Assembly: GCA_958496175.1 (NCBI GenBank)
Contig: OY292277.1
Span: forward strand, 54,943,050 to 55,007,049
Direction: 5' to 3'
Length of the DNA stretch: 64,000 bases
Origin: Sisyra terminalis
Taxonomy: Eukaryota > Arthropoda > Insecta > Neuroptera > Sisyridae
In this document: positions 20,911 to 34,134 of the stretch, piece after piece
Layout: the number at the start of each line of letters is the position of its first letter
How positions within the stretch are numbered: the first letter of the stretch is position 1
Made by a program: the position numbers and the translations under genes
The notes under the pieces: model-generated
The model's input: the letters and a program-made list of their open reading frames with translations, nothing else
The model's database searches: none
What the model was told of the DNA's origin: nothing

Positions 20911-22130
20911 TTAGAATTCATTACTTCGGTCTATACCTTCGACCAATAGTTGAGTTCTAATTTTCTGAATCCATGTACCTATCCTGTATTCCAAGATTCG
21001 TTCGAAAAGCGTTTTCACTACAGGCCATTTTTTTGTGGATGTACACCAAAACTTAGCATTTATACGTAAAGAGTTTTTGTCTTTCATTTCCAACTAACTA
21101 AAACAAATATTTTTTTAATATTGTAATCTACTGTTACTATGTTCCAAAGGTTTTCATACTTACTTACCACAAACAAAAGCTGATTGCCTTTAGACATCTA
21201 TCATTTAACTTTGATGCAGTTGCCTCCAGGGGACTTGAAGTGAAGTAAAACTTGAAGTAATCTCACAAAATCTTGGTCAATTTTTTACATCTTACTGTCG
21301 TAGGTAGTAGTAGTATCATTAATTTCATCTTAGGACTCCAAAAAAAAGGCGAGGACAGCAACGTGCAAAAGCAAGAACCGAAGAAGGTTGGTCGTATGAA
21401 AGCTGGTCCAGTTTTAATCGTAACGAATTCGGTTTGTTGTCCAATAGATACAGCAGTTTCTTGATGGCATCGCATGCATGGCCGTTTCCAAGGAACTCGA
21501 ATTGGGGAAAAACTTGGGAACATTGTTCACTATCCTCCTGCATTTCCGCATTATTACTTTCGACCCATGTCTTGGATTAGTACTTGAGGATAGTAGTTTG
21601 TAGAACTTCGTTGGTACCAAATCTTCATCATCTGATCCGTGCAGTAATATGAACCTGGTAACTAAACAAAGAGTCAATATTCCTGATTCCAGTACGGTAC
21701 CTACCTACTACCAAATGGTTCCATTATTGAAATTATTGGAATTATTTAAAATAACTTTTCAATGTTGACGTCAAACATAAGGGGCAATATTTCATAAACC
21801 CTACGATTAAGTCAATAAAACATACATTGATATTGTTCGAATATCTAATATATTAAGTTTAATAACTATACCACATGCAAAACCAATAAGTAGCACTTAT
21901 TTGTGTTCCATTGTTACCTATTTTGGGAAATTTCAATACCAATTTCGGAAATATAATAATGCAATCGATTAAATCTAATCAAACAATGACAATTAACAAC
22001 AAAATTTTAAGGGAACAATTAAGAGAAAATTACTTTTTACTTATGCATGAAAAACCAACCTCAATACAGTACAGTGCAATTTTTATCGATCGACAATTTG
22101 AAAAATTTACGTACAGTTTTCCATTTTCAT
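20911..22130 (-). pseudogene. Block C split gene, copy 1 (paralog of A and B)
   Basis: Exon model on minus. The first exon at 22130-22115 (ATGAAAATGGAAAACT) meets donor GTACGT. Exon 2 at 21800-21712 contains KYCPLCLTS but then shifts frame. A 50-nt intron (21711-21662) ends CTCTTTGTTTAG. Exon 3 from 21661 offers a frame with ILLHGSDDEDLVPTKFYKLL. A 106-nt segment (21387-21492) absent from A encodes LGNGHACDAIKKLLYLLDNK. The exon at 21328-21168 carries DQDFVRLLQVLLHFK, ending KVK-stop. A 70-nt intron (21167-21098, GTAAGTAAGT...GTTTTAG) leads to an exon with LEMKDKNSLRINAKFWCTST and LFERILE. Shared splice sites with A support a true split gene. In-frame stops suggest decay or that my exon joins are wrong. 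Protein not recognised. Confidence 0.5.
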
Positions 22131-22259
22131 ATTCTAATGGATGCACCAAACACTCAACTATCATTATGCATATTAATTTCTTTATAAATTGGGAAATTTA
22201 ATTAATAATGCACAAAATTCATTGCAACTTGGTCGACCAAAACAACAGGTGATTTATAG

Positions 22260-23173
22260 TTGTTTATGTTCATTATAAGTACGCATGTCAAACTCAAAAG
22301 TGTGGTTATTTTCAAATTTTCATTTTTGCTAAAGGAAGTGATTTGAGTTTAATAATTAAAGAATAACGTTATTTTATTACAACGAACGTTGGTTTAATTT
22401 AATATTTCTTATTATTTTATGGAACGAATTACACTTAGTAATGTATAGAATAGAGTTACTGGATAGATATAAAGTAATAAAGTCAACTTTTATTTTCTAA
22501 CGTGTGTAGATGATATCGTACGTATGTATGCGTATTAATAGTAAAATAAGTAGATGAGATCGATGAGATGCAAGTATGAGAGAGAAATGAATAGTATCAT
22601 AAACCTTTCCAACATTTACCTCCCAACATTCCCCTTATTCCCGACGACTCCTTGAATAATTCTAACGGTAAAAATAAAAGATTATCATTGCACAACGAAT
22701 TGTCAGTTTTCTCTTACAAAAATAATATTATTTACAATCCCATGTAAGTATTAGTTTATTTTACAATTATTGCAATTTTCAAAATAGTTATTGATCGTAG
22801 AAATAGTTGCAATTGCTGCATTCATTTGGTGAATCGTATTTGAACATTGGAGATTCCTTCCCATGTGTTGTTTCTAAGCCAAAAAGTTTTTAGGTTCAAT
22901 TAAAGGCGATTTCCGATCTATTAGGTTGATTTAGAAGAAATGAGAAGTAAGTTTTGTAGGTATGTAGTTGGTTTACTAGCTTAAAAGTTTTTTTTAATGA
23001 ACCACTACTAATTAATCATAGGAATGTAGGTATATTTAGTTGTTGTTGTTGTTGTTTTAAGATTCACTTGAAACATGGACATGAAAAAGAGTAAATGAAT
23101 TGGAAGATTGGAAATATATGGTACCTATCCACCTAGATACCAGCTCATGGACTGCGTAAAGTTGAGGGAATAT
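22260..23173. other. Unit tail: upstream flank of block C up to the next foldback element
   Basis: The part to about 22680 is homologous to the upstream flank of block A (12960-13160), sharing GATCGATGA-ATGCAAGT and AATGAATAGTATCA-type words. The rest is AT-rich with a short TTG run near 23040. It ends at GTTGAGGGAATATATGAATT where the next unit starts. No gene seen. Confidence 0.5.
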
Positions 23174-25677
23174 ATGAATTTTAGATAATATTCGATGCAT
23201 TAAAACCAAATATGTAATTAGAATTTTGATTAAACATCAACTTGTCGAGTAATTAGCGTTTTTAGGCCACTTTCATAAGCCTACATACGGCTTTCATTGT
23301 TTGAATTTTGAGAACTTTTGCGAACCGATATTACCGCTGCCTGACAACAAAACGCTGAACTATTTTGGAAGCCACGCCCACTTGTATGTAGAACTGGTTT
23401 GTGCCTTGGATAAGTGCTAGATACAAACCAAAGTGGGCGTGGCTTTCAAAATAGTTCAGCGTTTTGTCGTCAGGTTTGAAGAAGGGGGTCTGTCATTATC
23501 GTCATTTAAGGTCAAACATTTCAGACATTTAAGGATGATTTTCTTTATGCCATGTAATGATTGGGATATCAAATGAAAGCTAATTAATTACTCTATTGAT
23601 TTATATAAAAAAACAGCCAATATGTCTAAACGATGACATTGAAATTTGATTTTCCGTCAGCGACTACTTCCCTTTCTGACATTTAAGGGTGGTTTGCCCC
23701 CCTTAATATATTGAACCCGATTATGATTGGGATATCTATTGAAAGATAATGAATTACTCTATCGATTGACATCAAAAAAATTACCAATATCTCCAAGCAA
23801 TTACTTAGAAAACTGATTTTCCTAAATCGACTTTCAACCTTTATAAAATGTAACTTAAATCATGTGATTTCGCGTCAAAAGTAATTAAAAACATTACACT
23901 TATATAAAATCGATGGTTTACAGCTAAATTTGACACTTAAATGTTGATTAAAGGTCTACTTTTCGAGAAATAAGCGTCTAAAGGGGGTCTGTCATTATCT
24001 TCATTTAGGGCCAAAAATATCTTTATTTCTTCTCTCCTATCGCTATCAATCGATCGATTATTAGTAAATGATACAAAATATAACATTTTTTCCACTCGAA
24101 CATCATTTAAAATTGTATTTTCAACCAATTTGATTTGCATGTTTAGCGGATGTCAAAGTTGTTTATGTTTCGCTCTATAGGCAACCCGGTGAGCATCAAA
24201 AAAACAAAATTCGACGATTTGCCCTTTTTGAACATGCCAATATTCAGTACTCTAACTCAAATTTCGGACATTTCAGGATGATTTTCTGTATGCCATGTAA
24301 TGATTGGGATATCAAATGAAAGCTAATTGATTACTCTATTGATTTATCAAAAAAAACAACCAATATATCCATACAATTACTTTAAAAATTGATTTTCCCT
24401 AGGCGACTACTACCCTTTCAGACATTAAAAGGTGCTTTGCCCCTCTTTTTTCATTGAATTCGATTATGACTGGCATATCAATGGAAAGCTAATGAGTTAC
24501 TCTATCGAATAATATCAAAAAATTACCAATATCTCCAAACAATTACTTTGAAAATGGATTTTTCCTTATCGACTCTTTAGGCCCATTTAAATGCTAATTT
24601 CTCGAAAAGTAGACCTTTAATCAACATTTAAGTGTCAAATTTAGCTGTAAACCATCGATTTTATATAAGTGTAATGTTTTTAATTACTTTTTACGCGAAA
24701 TCACATGATTTAAGTAACATTTTATAAAGGTTGAAAGTCGATTTAGGAAAATCAGTTTTCTAAGTAATTGCTTGGAGATATTGGTAATTTTTTGATGTCA
24801 ATCGATAGAGTAATTCATTATCTTTCAATAGATATCCCAATCATAATCGAATTCAATATATTAAGGGGGGCAAACCACCCTTAAATGTTAGAAAGGGATG
24901 TAGTTGCTGACGGAAAAGCAAATTTCAATGTCATCGTTTAGACATATTGGTTGTTTTTTTTGATAAATCAATAGAGTAATCAATTAGCTTTCATTTGGTA
25001 TCCCAATCATTACATGACATAAAGAAAATCATCCTTAAATGTCTGAAATTTGAGTTAGAGTACTGAATATTGGCATGTTCAAAAAGGGCAAATCGTCGAA
25101 TTTTGTTTTTTTGATGCTCACCGGGTTGCCTATAGAGCGAAACATAAACAACTTTGACATCCGCTAAACATGCAAATCAAATTGGTTGAAAATACAATTT
25201 TAAATGATGTTCGAGTGGAAAAAATGTTATATTTTGTATCATTTACTAATAATCGATCGGTTTATAACGATAGAAGGGAAGAAATAAAGATATTTTTGAT
25301 CCTAAATGATGATAATGACATACCCCTTCAAACCTGACAACAAAACGCTGAACTATTTTGAAAGCCACGCCCACTTTGCCACTATGTAGAACCGGTTTGG
25401 ATCTTGGATAATTGTAATTAGTGGACATTAAATTAATGAAAATACCATTTAAAACGATCGATTCATGCTTAAATTGTGTTAACTTGCATCGATAAGCTTC
25501 ACTTTATCGATTTAAATCGATATTACAATCGTAAAGTAATGCTCCGAGTGAAATGGAGTTCCTTAACCTCTTATTTTAGCATACAAACAAAACGCTAATT
25601 TCTCGAAAAGTGAACGTTTAATTGAAATTCTAAGTTCATTTTCGGTTTTAATGCATCGGATATTATCTAAAAATCAT
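23174..25677. mobile_element. Foldback-type element, copy 2
   Basis: Same structure as in copy 1. At 23817-23920 the left arm reads TTTCCTAAATCGACTTTCAA, matching the reverse complement of the right arm. At about 24065-24140 further positions also match the right arm, creating an open frame (23937-24140, minus) not present in other copies. Confidence 0.75.
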
Positions 25678-25823
25678 ACATTTACTTAATTTACATTGGC
25701 AAGTATTGATTTTTATCTGCGGGTGTTTGCTCGTATGTATATCAACATGGGCAGTTTTAAAAATTGTTGTTTGTAACTTTGAACTAAACAAATAAATAGA
25801 CAAATATAACAAAATATGAATAA

Positions 25824-26453
25824 TTTATTTAAATAATTCAACAAGTTGTATGGATCCAGTAGTAGATATCGGTAGATCTCCCGTTCTCAATAAAGTTCAT
25901 TAGATGGGCTTATTGGTAGTCATTTTTCCGGTGGTTGTTGTTGTTCTTGTTGGTTTTGGCACTAGTGTTGCTTGCTTCTTCATTCAATATAAATATCTAG
26001 TAGATATAAATATTTCTTGCTTTGCTCCTCCTTATTTCTTTATTGCCTTTATTTGATTCTTGAGCCAGACACCTTGCTTATTATATATAGCTATTCGGAG
26101 AATAAATTCTTGATGACTTTGCTTATGATGATTCTGCAACGTTCGCTTAACTATTATTTACTTCCACTTTTGCGGAAAGGGGCGCTTCAAATCCAATAAA
26201 TCACCTGAAAAATAAAATTACATGAATAAGAAAAGAACATTCTCTTCTTCGTAATCTTTAACATGGTTTCCAATAGATAGATATATTGATGGAGATAAAT
26301 TGGAGATCAGAATCTGCTGGACGGTCCTTTTTCAGCGATTAGGTATTTGCCGTGCTGCGGACGCGAACTCTTGTCCACGAGCTGTTCCAGCAGGTCGATG
26401 ATTGCCTACGTTTCCTTTTCCCCTCTGGCCCCTGTGCTGTTTTTCCTTCTGTT
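25824..26453 (-). pseudogene. Degenerate multi-exon coding fragment, copy 2
   Basis: The same block as at 10061-10690, at an offset of 15763. I noticed no difference that restores or further breaks the frames. Confidence 0.4.
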
Positions 26454-27543
26454 CCTGTGCTAGATATAGTGACGTGGGATTAGGAATGTCCGAATACTCA
26501 ATAATTCCTCCATTCTACGTTAGCAAATAGAGTGTCAGGGGACAATTATGGATATAATTGTGATTGATAACAACAAATTATTTTGACATTAAAGATAAAC
26601 TTTATGGCAACGAAACATATTTGAAGAAAACTTAAGCCATTAACAAAGAAATTCAAAGATAGATTGATTTTTTGACACACAGAAATTTTTCAAAGTAGTC
26701 TTGAGAAAATCTTCAAAAGGCAAAATGCTGTGCTAACTAACTGCTGCAATAAATTAATTTCTTTTCCTGATTCTTATACTCAAGGTTTATAAATTATTGC
26801 ACAGGTTGCCCCATTAGACAAAAAAATGACGTCTTACGAAAAATTTTGAAGTTTGAATCAGTCTAAAGATATATACGAATTTTTTTTTTTTTTTTTACGG
26901 AATCTCTCCAATTTGGATATTATAACAGTAATAATTTCCTTCCGTATGTTATTAGTGATAAGTCCACAAATACACGGAGGCATGATGGAAAGTCTAAGCT
27001 TTGAACTTGTGCGTCTGCAATTGCATATCTCTTCTTATTTAGAAAGAAAAACGGACACTCCTTTTCTGAAATTTTAAAAAACTATTGATTGAATGATAAA
27101 AGTAATAAAACTCTAACGGATTACCATTCACCAAATATATTTGTTACAAAGCGAATTTAATTTAGGTAACAACTGCTTTTCTCTGCATCCATTTTGAGAC
27201 TCAAAATCTGTAAAAATAAAATCATATTATTATTTGAATTTGAGTACAATTATTTCACTCCAGAAGACTGTTTTAATGTTATTGTAAAATTATTGTAGGA
27301 GACATGTAAACTTTTAAAATGGTAGGTAAATAGTAAAGCTCTACCTACTTGTTGTATTTTGATTATAAAACTATTACATGAATATTCCACAATCACCACA
27401 CTGCATTCATTCCAGATTTGGTTGTTTTCAGGTAAACTCCAAGTCCTATTGACCCCCGAAATTGTGGGTTTGGAGGAGAATAATGCTGCGAATCCCATGG
27501 ACAATTACACCACATTATAGGATTTCTGTATCCGAAAGTCATT

Positions 27544-28590
27544 CCTTGATTCGTTCAAAAAGCGTGGATTCATTAAAGCCATTTTTTGTGGATGTACACC
27601 AAAACTTAACTTTTATATGTAAAGAGGGTCTCTCTTTCACTTCCATCTAAAATAAAAGTTTTTAATTTAATCTGGGTATTAGGTACCTTGATACTTTGAT
27701 CCAAAGATTTACATACTTACCACAAAAGTTTATTGTCTTTATTTAACTCTCATTTAACTTTTACGCAATTGTCTACAAAGAATTTGAAGTTGAGTAAAAC
27801 TTGAAGTAATTTCACAAAATCTTCGTAAATTTTATTACATCTTATTGTCGGACTATTAATTTCATCTTATGACTCCAAAAAAAAAAAAAAAAGGCGAAGA
27901 CTGCAACGTGCAAAAGTAAGAGCCGAAGAGGAACTCGAATTGGGGAAAAACTTGGGATTATTGTTCTCTATCCTCACACATATCACATCTCATTTCCGCA
28001 TTATTACTTTCAACCCATGTGTTCGATTAGTACTTGAGGATAGTAGTTTGTAGAAGCCAGAACCAAGTAGAGCTTCGTTGGTACTAATTCTTGTCAAATC
28101 TTCATCATCTGATCCGTGCAGTAATATGGACCTGGTAACTGAACAAAGAGTCAATATTCCTGATTCAAGTATGGTACTACCAAATGGTTCCAACAAATCC
28201 CGAGGGAATTAATTGAAATAACTTTTCAAATGACGTCAAACATAAGGGGCAATACTTAATAAACCCTGAGATAGATTGCCAATAGAACACAAGACATTGT
28301 TAGAATACCTAATAATATATATTAAGTTCCTAATAACTATACAACATGCAAAAGCAACAAGTAGCATTTGTTTGTATTCCATTGATTCCTATTTTGGAAA
28401 ATTTAAATATCAATTTCGGAAATATATAATAATGCAAGCGATTAAATAAGACAATTAACATAATTTTAGGGCAACAATTAAGAGAAAATTACTTTGTTCT
28501 TGTGCATGAAAAACTAACCTCATTGTAGGTACTGTGCAATTTTTATCTTTCGACAATTTGAAAAATTTACTTACATTTTTCCATTTCCAT
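27544..28590 (-). pseudogene. Block A split gene, copy 2
   Basis: As copy 1, but the small intron between exons 2 and 3 is 11 nt shorter (about 42 nt), which is short for an insect intron. The same frame of exon 3 runs on at 27990-28196. Confidence 0.5.
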
Positions 28591-31500
28591 ATTCCAATCG
28601 ATGCACCAAATAATAGTTTTGCTATAAATTGAGAAATTTAATTAATAATACACAAATTTCCGCTACTTTATCGCTGATTTCATTGCAACTTGGTCGATCA
28701 AAACAACAGGTGGTCGGCAGTTGTTGTATGTGTATGTATACACATAAAAGGAGAATAATAATAATAAAGTAAGTAGAAAAGATCGATGAAATGCAAGTTA
28801 AAGAGAGAAGTGAATAGTATCACGTAAACTAACATTTCCAACATTTTCCACCCGTCCCCATATTCCTTTCGACTCCTTAATACTTCGAAAGGTAAAAATA
28901 ACGCTTTGCATTTTCCCTGTTTTTAGTTGAACATAATTTATTTTTCACCAATTAAGGGCATATCCTAAGTGGGGGGATCGTGGGGATAAATTCAAGGCAT
29001 TCAAGTTAACCAAAAAAATAATGCCAATCAGGCAGTTATTGTACTGTTCAAACGGTTCGGAATGTTCAATAAAACATGAACGACCATTGTTGTATTGAAC
29101 TGCCCCCTAGCGAAATAATATGACAATACCTTTGAATTTTAAAATATGAAATTTTTGAACCCAAAACTTGGACCATAAAAATGTAACGCCTTTAATATTG
29201 GAATGACATTGAATTACAGCAATAAAGAAATTTAAAATTAAATAAGGGCAAGAGAGTTTATGGAGAGTGTAGGTAGCTCAGAATTCTCACAGAACACCCT
29301 AAACATATCTAAAACAAATATTATTTTTCTATCCAATTTTCCTTTTTTCCCCATCAAAGTCTGACACAATAATGAAAATTGCAAACCACAACATTATAGG
29401 TCCATAAGAAGCTAAAATGAAAAAGCTTTTTCTTTAATAAATCCAAGTTAAAATAAAAAGCGTTGAATATGGCAAAGGGTGTGGGAATTGTCATTTGATT
29501 GTTTGCAAATGAAAAAGGCGAAACTAGAAAAATAAATAAAACCGGCTCTAGAATTTAATCGTGAAAATCATAAGGAAAAAAATTGGAATATTTAATTCAT
29601 ATTCTAGCGATTTTCCTTTGACAAGTAATGTGACAGCGGTGAAAAAATTTTCATATTGCAAACCTTTTCTTTGGGCACATTCAACATAACCTTTTGTCTA
29701 ACTTTTTAGATGAAAGAAAAACTGGTCAATAAAATAATGATTTCCCAACTGTAGGCATTCTGAAATGACAATTTTTAGTTCGTTATAAATAAAAATTTAC
29801 TTGAAAACCCAATGGAACCAAGAATTTCTTTCAGTGTTCAAATAGTTCAAACGAAAATGTATGGCAATTATTGTATGAAACTGGCCTCTGGTTAATGAAC
29901 TTTACAATATCTTTGAATTTGAAAATATGAAATTTTTGAACGCTTTGAAACCACGGAATATGTTAAAACTATAAAAATTAAATCCTATTATATTGGGACC
30001 ATTTGAACTCTTAAATAGCGATCTACATATAATAACTAATATCAATAATTTACTGATTATTTGGTTTCAATGTAAACCAGAAAAATCGACATTGTAATTG
30101 AATTGGATTAAATCTAATGTGAACAATCCATTAGCAACCTGTAGGTACTGACCTCATATTCCTATCGATAATTTATTTAAAAAAAAAAAGCAATAAGAAA
30201 GTTTCTTTAATTCAATTCGGTTAGTGCAATACTTTAGTTATTCAGCGTTAAGAATTTAAAAAGCTTCCAACAAATAGTTTTACATTAAATAAAAATTATT
30301 TAAAATAATAATTAAGAGAACATTTTTCACCGAATTCAATTAAGAAGAGCCAATGTAATCTCACCTTCATTTAAAAACTACTTGTCGTAGGTACTATCTT
30401 CTATCAATCCATACAACTTATTTTGAAAATAATTACGAGAGAGTACTTATTTGAGCCTTTAATTAAAATCCCAAACAAATTCCTAATCAAGAATCAGTTG
30501 AATTAGCCGATGCAATTGCTTTAATAACTAAGGAAATTTAATTGATTTTTCCTTTTTCAAGTTGAATTTTAATTCTATTGAATTATGTATATAGTGCAGA
30601 AGTTAACAATATCGTTTGCAGTGTAAATCTAGGAAATGTTTATGAGATATTTTTTAAAGGCTTAATAAAATCTTAAAAATGTTTTGATACTTGATAATAA
30701 ATTTAAATAAACCATTGTGACGTTATCCTGAATATTAAAATGAATTCTTTTAAGAAAAAGATGCAATGATGTTGCCTTAATAGTTTGATGAATACTTAAA
30801 TTTCTATCAGTGGCTTAAATATTAAAGTATTTTTAGATATTTATCTATATGCAGCAAGTGCACAGAATGTAGTATAACATAAACAATTTGTTAAATTTGT
30901 GTGCTTATGAAAATTAAATATTTTAGCAATTAAAAAAAATGATGTCTACAATAATTTTCTTTGTTACTTATGAAATTTACAAAATCAATTTTAAAATCAA
31001 CTATACCTACAAACTTTTCACACTTCATCACAATAACGACACAATAGTTTAATTATAAATCAAGTGACGGGTACAATTAATTTGTACAAACCAGTAGAAG
31101 AAATTTAAATTTCTGCCGTTGAAATCGTCGTCGATCGGCGCCACTCCAAGCCCTATATAAATGGGGAGAAAATATACATCTTTTATTTTACATTTACACT
31201 TAGTGTAGCATATATCTATGGATATTATATCAATATTTATGCATCAATATCATTCTTCTATTATTAGCTGCGCTTGCAATATATATATGGGAATAGTTGA
31301 TCTTCATAATCTCGATGACAATTGATTTGTTTTCGTTGAATAAATTAAAATCATCTAAAAAAAAAAAAAAACTTAAATTAATTTCACCACTTACTTAACA
31401 AATATTAATTAATCCTATTTGAAGTAATGTATGATATTGTTATGCTAAATCACCTAAACGATGATAACACAGTAGGTGGTCTTACAACTGTTGTAAATCC

Positions 31501-31798
31501 AATTGGAATGAATTTACAACGATACACCACGAGAGGTATACGGGGTGATTACGTATGAGTATTTAAAGATAAATATTCCGAATACAAAATGAATATTGTC
31601 TAGGTAAGCTATACTTATGCAATCGTTGATATTAACCAGAACCAATATAACATAGTGAATAATATCAACTTACTTGAATTATAAATGATTATCTAATCTC
31701 TGGATGCATTTCTCCTGCACAGCGTCATAGAAAGATTTTTACAATCCAAAGGTACGTTTTCCAACTGATTTCTCATAAACGCGCCATAAGTACCTACT

Positions 31799-31999
31799 TT
31801 GTGGATGTACGCCAAAATGTTTCTTTTATATTATAGATGAACTTTTTTTTCTTGTTCAACCTAAAAAAATAGTTTTAAATTTCCATTCTATTACATAGTA
31901 TCATGTACCAGAAAACTTATTACCTCAAAAGCCTTTTGTCGTCAACTCTCTGCTTACTTTAAGCGTAATTATGGTTGTCTACGAGAAACTTAAATTGGA
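31799..31999 (-). pseudogene. Block B, copy 2
   Basis: Same as copy 1; intron 31923-31861. Confidence 0.45.
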
Positions 32000-32573
32000 G
32001 AAAAACTTGAGTGATAGTTTTGCACATCCACATCCACATTATTACTTTCATTCCATGGGGGGAGCAAGATAGTAAAGTTGGGAACAGAAGCGTACGAAAA
32101 AAAGGAACAAATGGGAAGAGTGAAGACATCTTGAGATGTAAACTTCTGTTAATTCTTCTTCGCCATAATGAGTTCAGTTATCTGTATATTATTCTAATCC
32201 CCGTAGATGAACGAATAGTAAATTAACACTCTGACTTCCAATAAGCCTTAGGAGTCGACGTAGGTACTTCCAAATATCTCTAAGAAATTATAAGAAATGA
32301 CAATTTTTAATTTTACCGAAATTTATTAAAACTTATCGTTTACCTGTTTATACAATATTAACAATGCTGCTTTACATTGACCAAAAACGTAGCAAGAAAA
32401 AATCCACGGGAAATTAAAAAATATGCAAACATATTAAACTGGGTACCTAGTTCCTATAAAGTCAGAGCATTGTCAGATATTGTGAGTTGAAACTTATTTA
32501 CATTTATTATCATACCTATTAGTTTATGTCATTGCCATCAAGTTCATCATTAATTTGAGAACACTGAAACTGC

Positions 32574-34134
32574 GTACTTACACCAAACTGTCTAAGAAGT
32601 TGGCTTTTTCTTTTCGGATACCACCAGGTTGATTTCCCCCTCTCTTTGCATTTATTCTCCGTATTACTCCGTACGTTTTAATTAGCTTCACAAAATAATC
32701 AAATAGTTGGTAAGACGTTTTCTAAATGACTCCACAAATCTGCACAGAAAAAGTACTTAATTTAGAATTATTATTAAATTTTGTTATAAAATATTAATCG
32801 AAGATCCCAATGACATATTTTACGGTTCAACGATAACTGCTTCCTTCAATTCCTAGATACATTGAATCTGCACAGAAAAAAGAATCATTAATTTATATAT
32901 TTAAAACTTAAACTAAATTTTCTAAAGCTAAGCTTATAAAACTAATGATCTATCTACGTATATGTTATATATATAAGTTATTAACGAAAAAGATCTCACA
33001 TAATATAATATAAACCCCAAATATAAAAATAATTTCATGTAGGTATTAGTATAAAATAATTTCAAGATAGAGAATACGTTTTTAGAGTACTAGATAAGAG
33101 AAATAGGCTTTTAAGGGTAGGTAGGGCAGAGGTTTTGAATCTATAAAGTGAACATTTCGTGTTCGTATTATCGTTTTATAAATTTAATGATTGCAAAGGA
33201 CTGAACGACGTGGGTCGCAGTTTTGAATCGACTATTTATCAATTGTAAGTTCAGCTATTGCACAAATGCATATATCTAAGCCAATATATAATATTAAATT
33301 TAGTATAATGTTACAAGTTGTTAATGTTATAAAACAACTTATAAAAATTGAAACCCAAACAAGAGGTATTAAATGTTTCTATCTAAATAATACCTAAGCC
33401 TAGTTTCAATTGATTTAAAGTAGTATTAGTTTCCCGTGAAATATTGGGGTCAAAAGAATAATAGAGATAAAGTATAACTAAGCTATAGATAGGATTTGAT
33501 AACGATGACTGGTATTAGGTAATAATAAGAAGCTTGATGGCTTGAATGGCTGAAGAAGAAGGAATTTCAATAGTTTCGTCATGTCTTGAATTGCTCATCT
33601 AATCAATTCTTCCGACTGCAATCATTCCAAGAGAATATCTGCAAAGAAAATAAAATTTAATTAAAGCAAAAAAATAAGGTTTTTAAATTCTTCATTTCTT
33701 GAGGGCCAACGTGCTAACACATCTCTTTGAATTCTTTCACATTGACAATCCATCGAATCTGCACAGACAAAACAACATTTAATCTCTTCAAATCAGTTGA
33801 ATATAAAAACTTAAAATTAATAAAAAACTACGTAAAGACAATAACAATAAAGCTAAGATAATATTATAACTGAACTATTTTGGATAGGTAGGCGGCGCTA
33901 AGCTAACAATATAAGAATTCCCATTGTTCTATTATTTTTTTTTAAAACATTCAAGGGGGAGAGGGTGGTTGTTTTGAATTAATTTTCATAACTTGGCGAT
34001 TGATATAGAGGTCGGCTCCATTATCAATTGTTCCGCAAAAATCTGTAACAGAAAAAAATAATCAAAAACTAAAGACAATTTGGTTTCGTTTCTTCATTTC
34101 TTCAGATTTTCCCGTGACCATTGCATCTGCACAG
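32574..34134 (-). pseudogene. Series of small exon-like cassettes, copy 2
   Basis: The same cassettes as copy 1, with the TA microsatellite between them shortened and interrupted. Confidence 0.4.

Larger units (their letters stand above)
7411..23173 (+). repeat. Tandem array unit, copy 1 (about 15.76 kb)
   Basis: The first of four head-to-tail copies. Its start is placed where homology with copies 2-4 begins, a few bases before GATAATATTCGATGC (7421, 23184, 38892 and 54593 in the four copies). To the left, the sequence differs from what precedes copies 2-4. Order inside the unit: foldback element, minus-strand coding fragment, block A, AT-rich spacer, TATA-containing site, block B, exon cassettes, AT-rich spacer, single exon, block C, spacer. 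Copies are near-identical over kilobases, with scattered indels and substitutions, so the duplication is recent or homogenised. Confidence 0.95.

Noticed and set aside
21911..22201. Longest open frame in the unit (96 codons, plus), repeated at 37619 and 53320
   Set aside because: It lies across the first exon and first intron of block C on the other strand. The homologous region of block A has stops and indels in this frame, and its identity in copies only reflects recent duplication.
23937..24140. Minus-strand 67-codon frame seen only in copy 2
   Set aside because: It is created by conversion of the left foldback arm to the right-arm sequence. It is repeat sequence, not a copy-specific gene.
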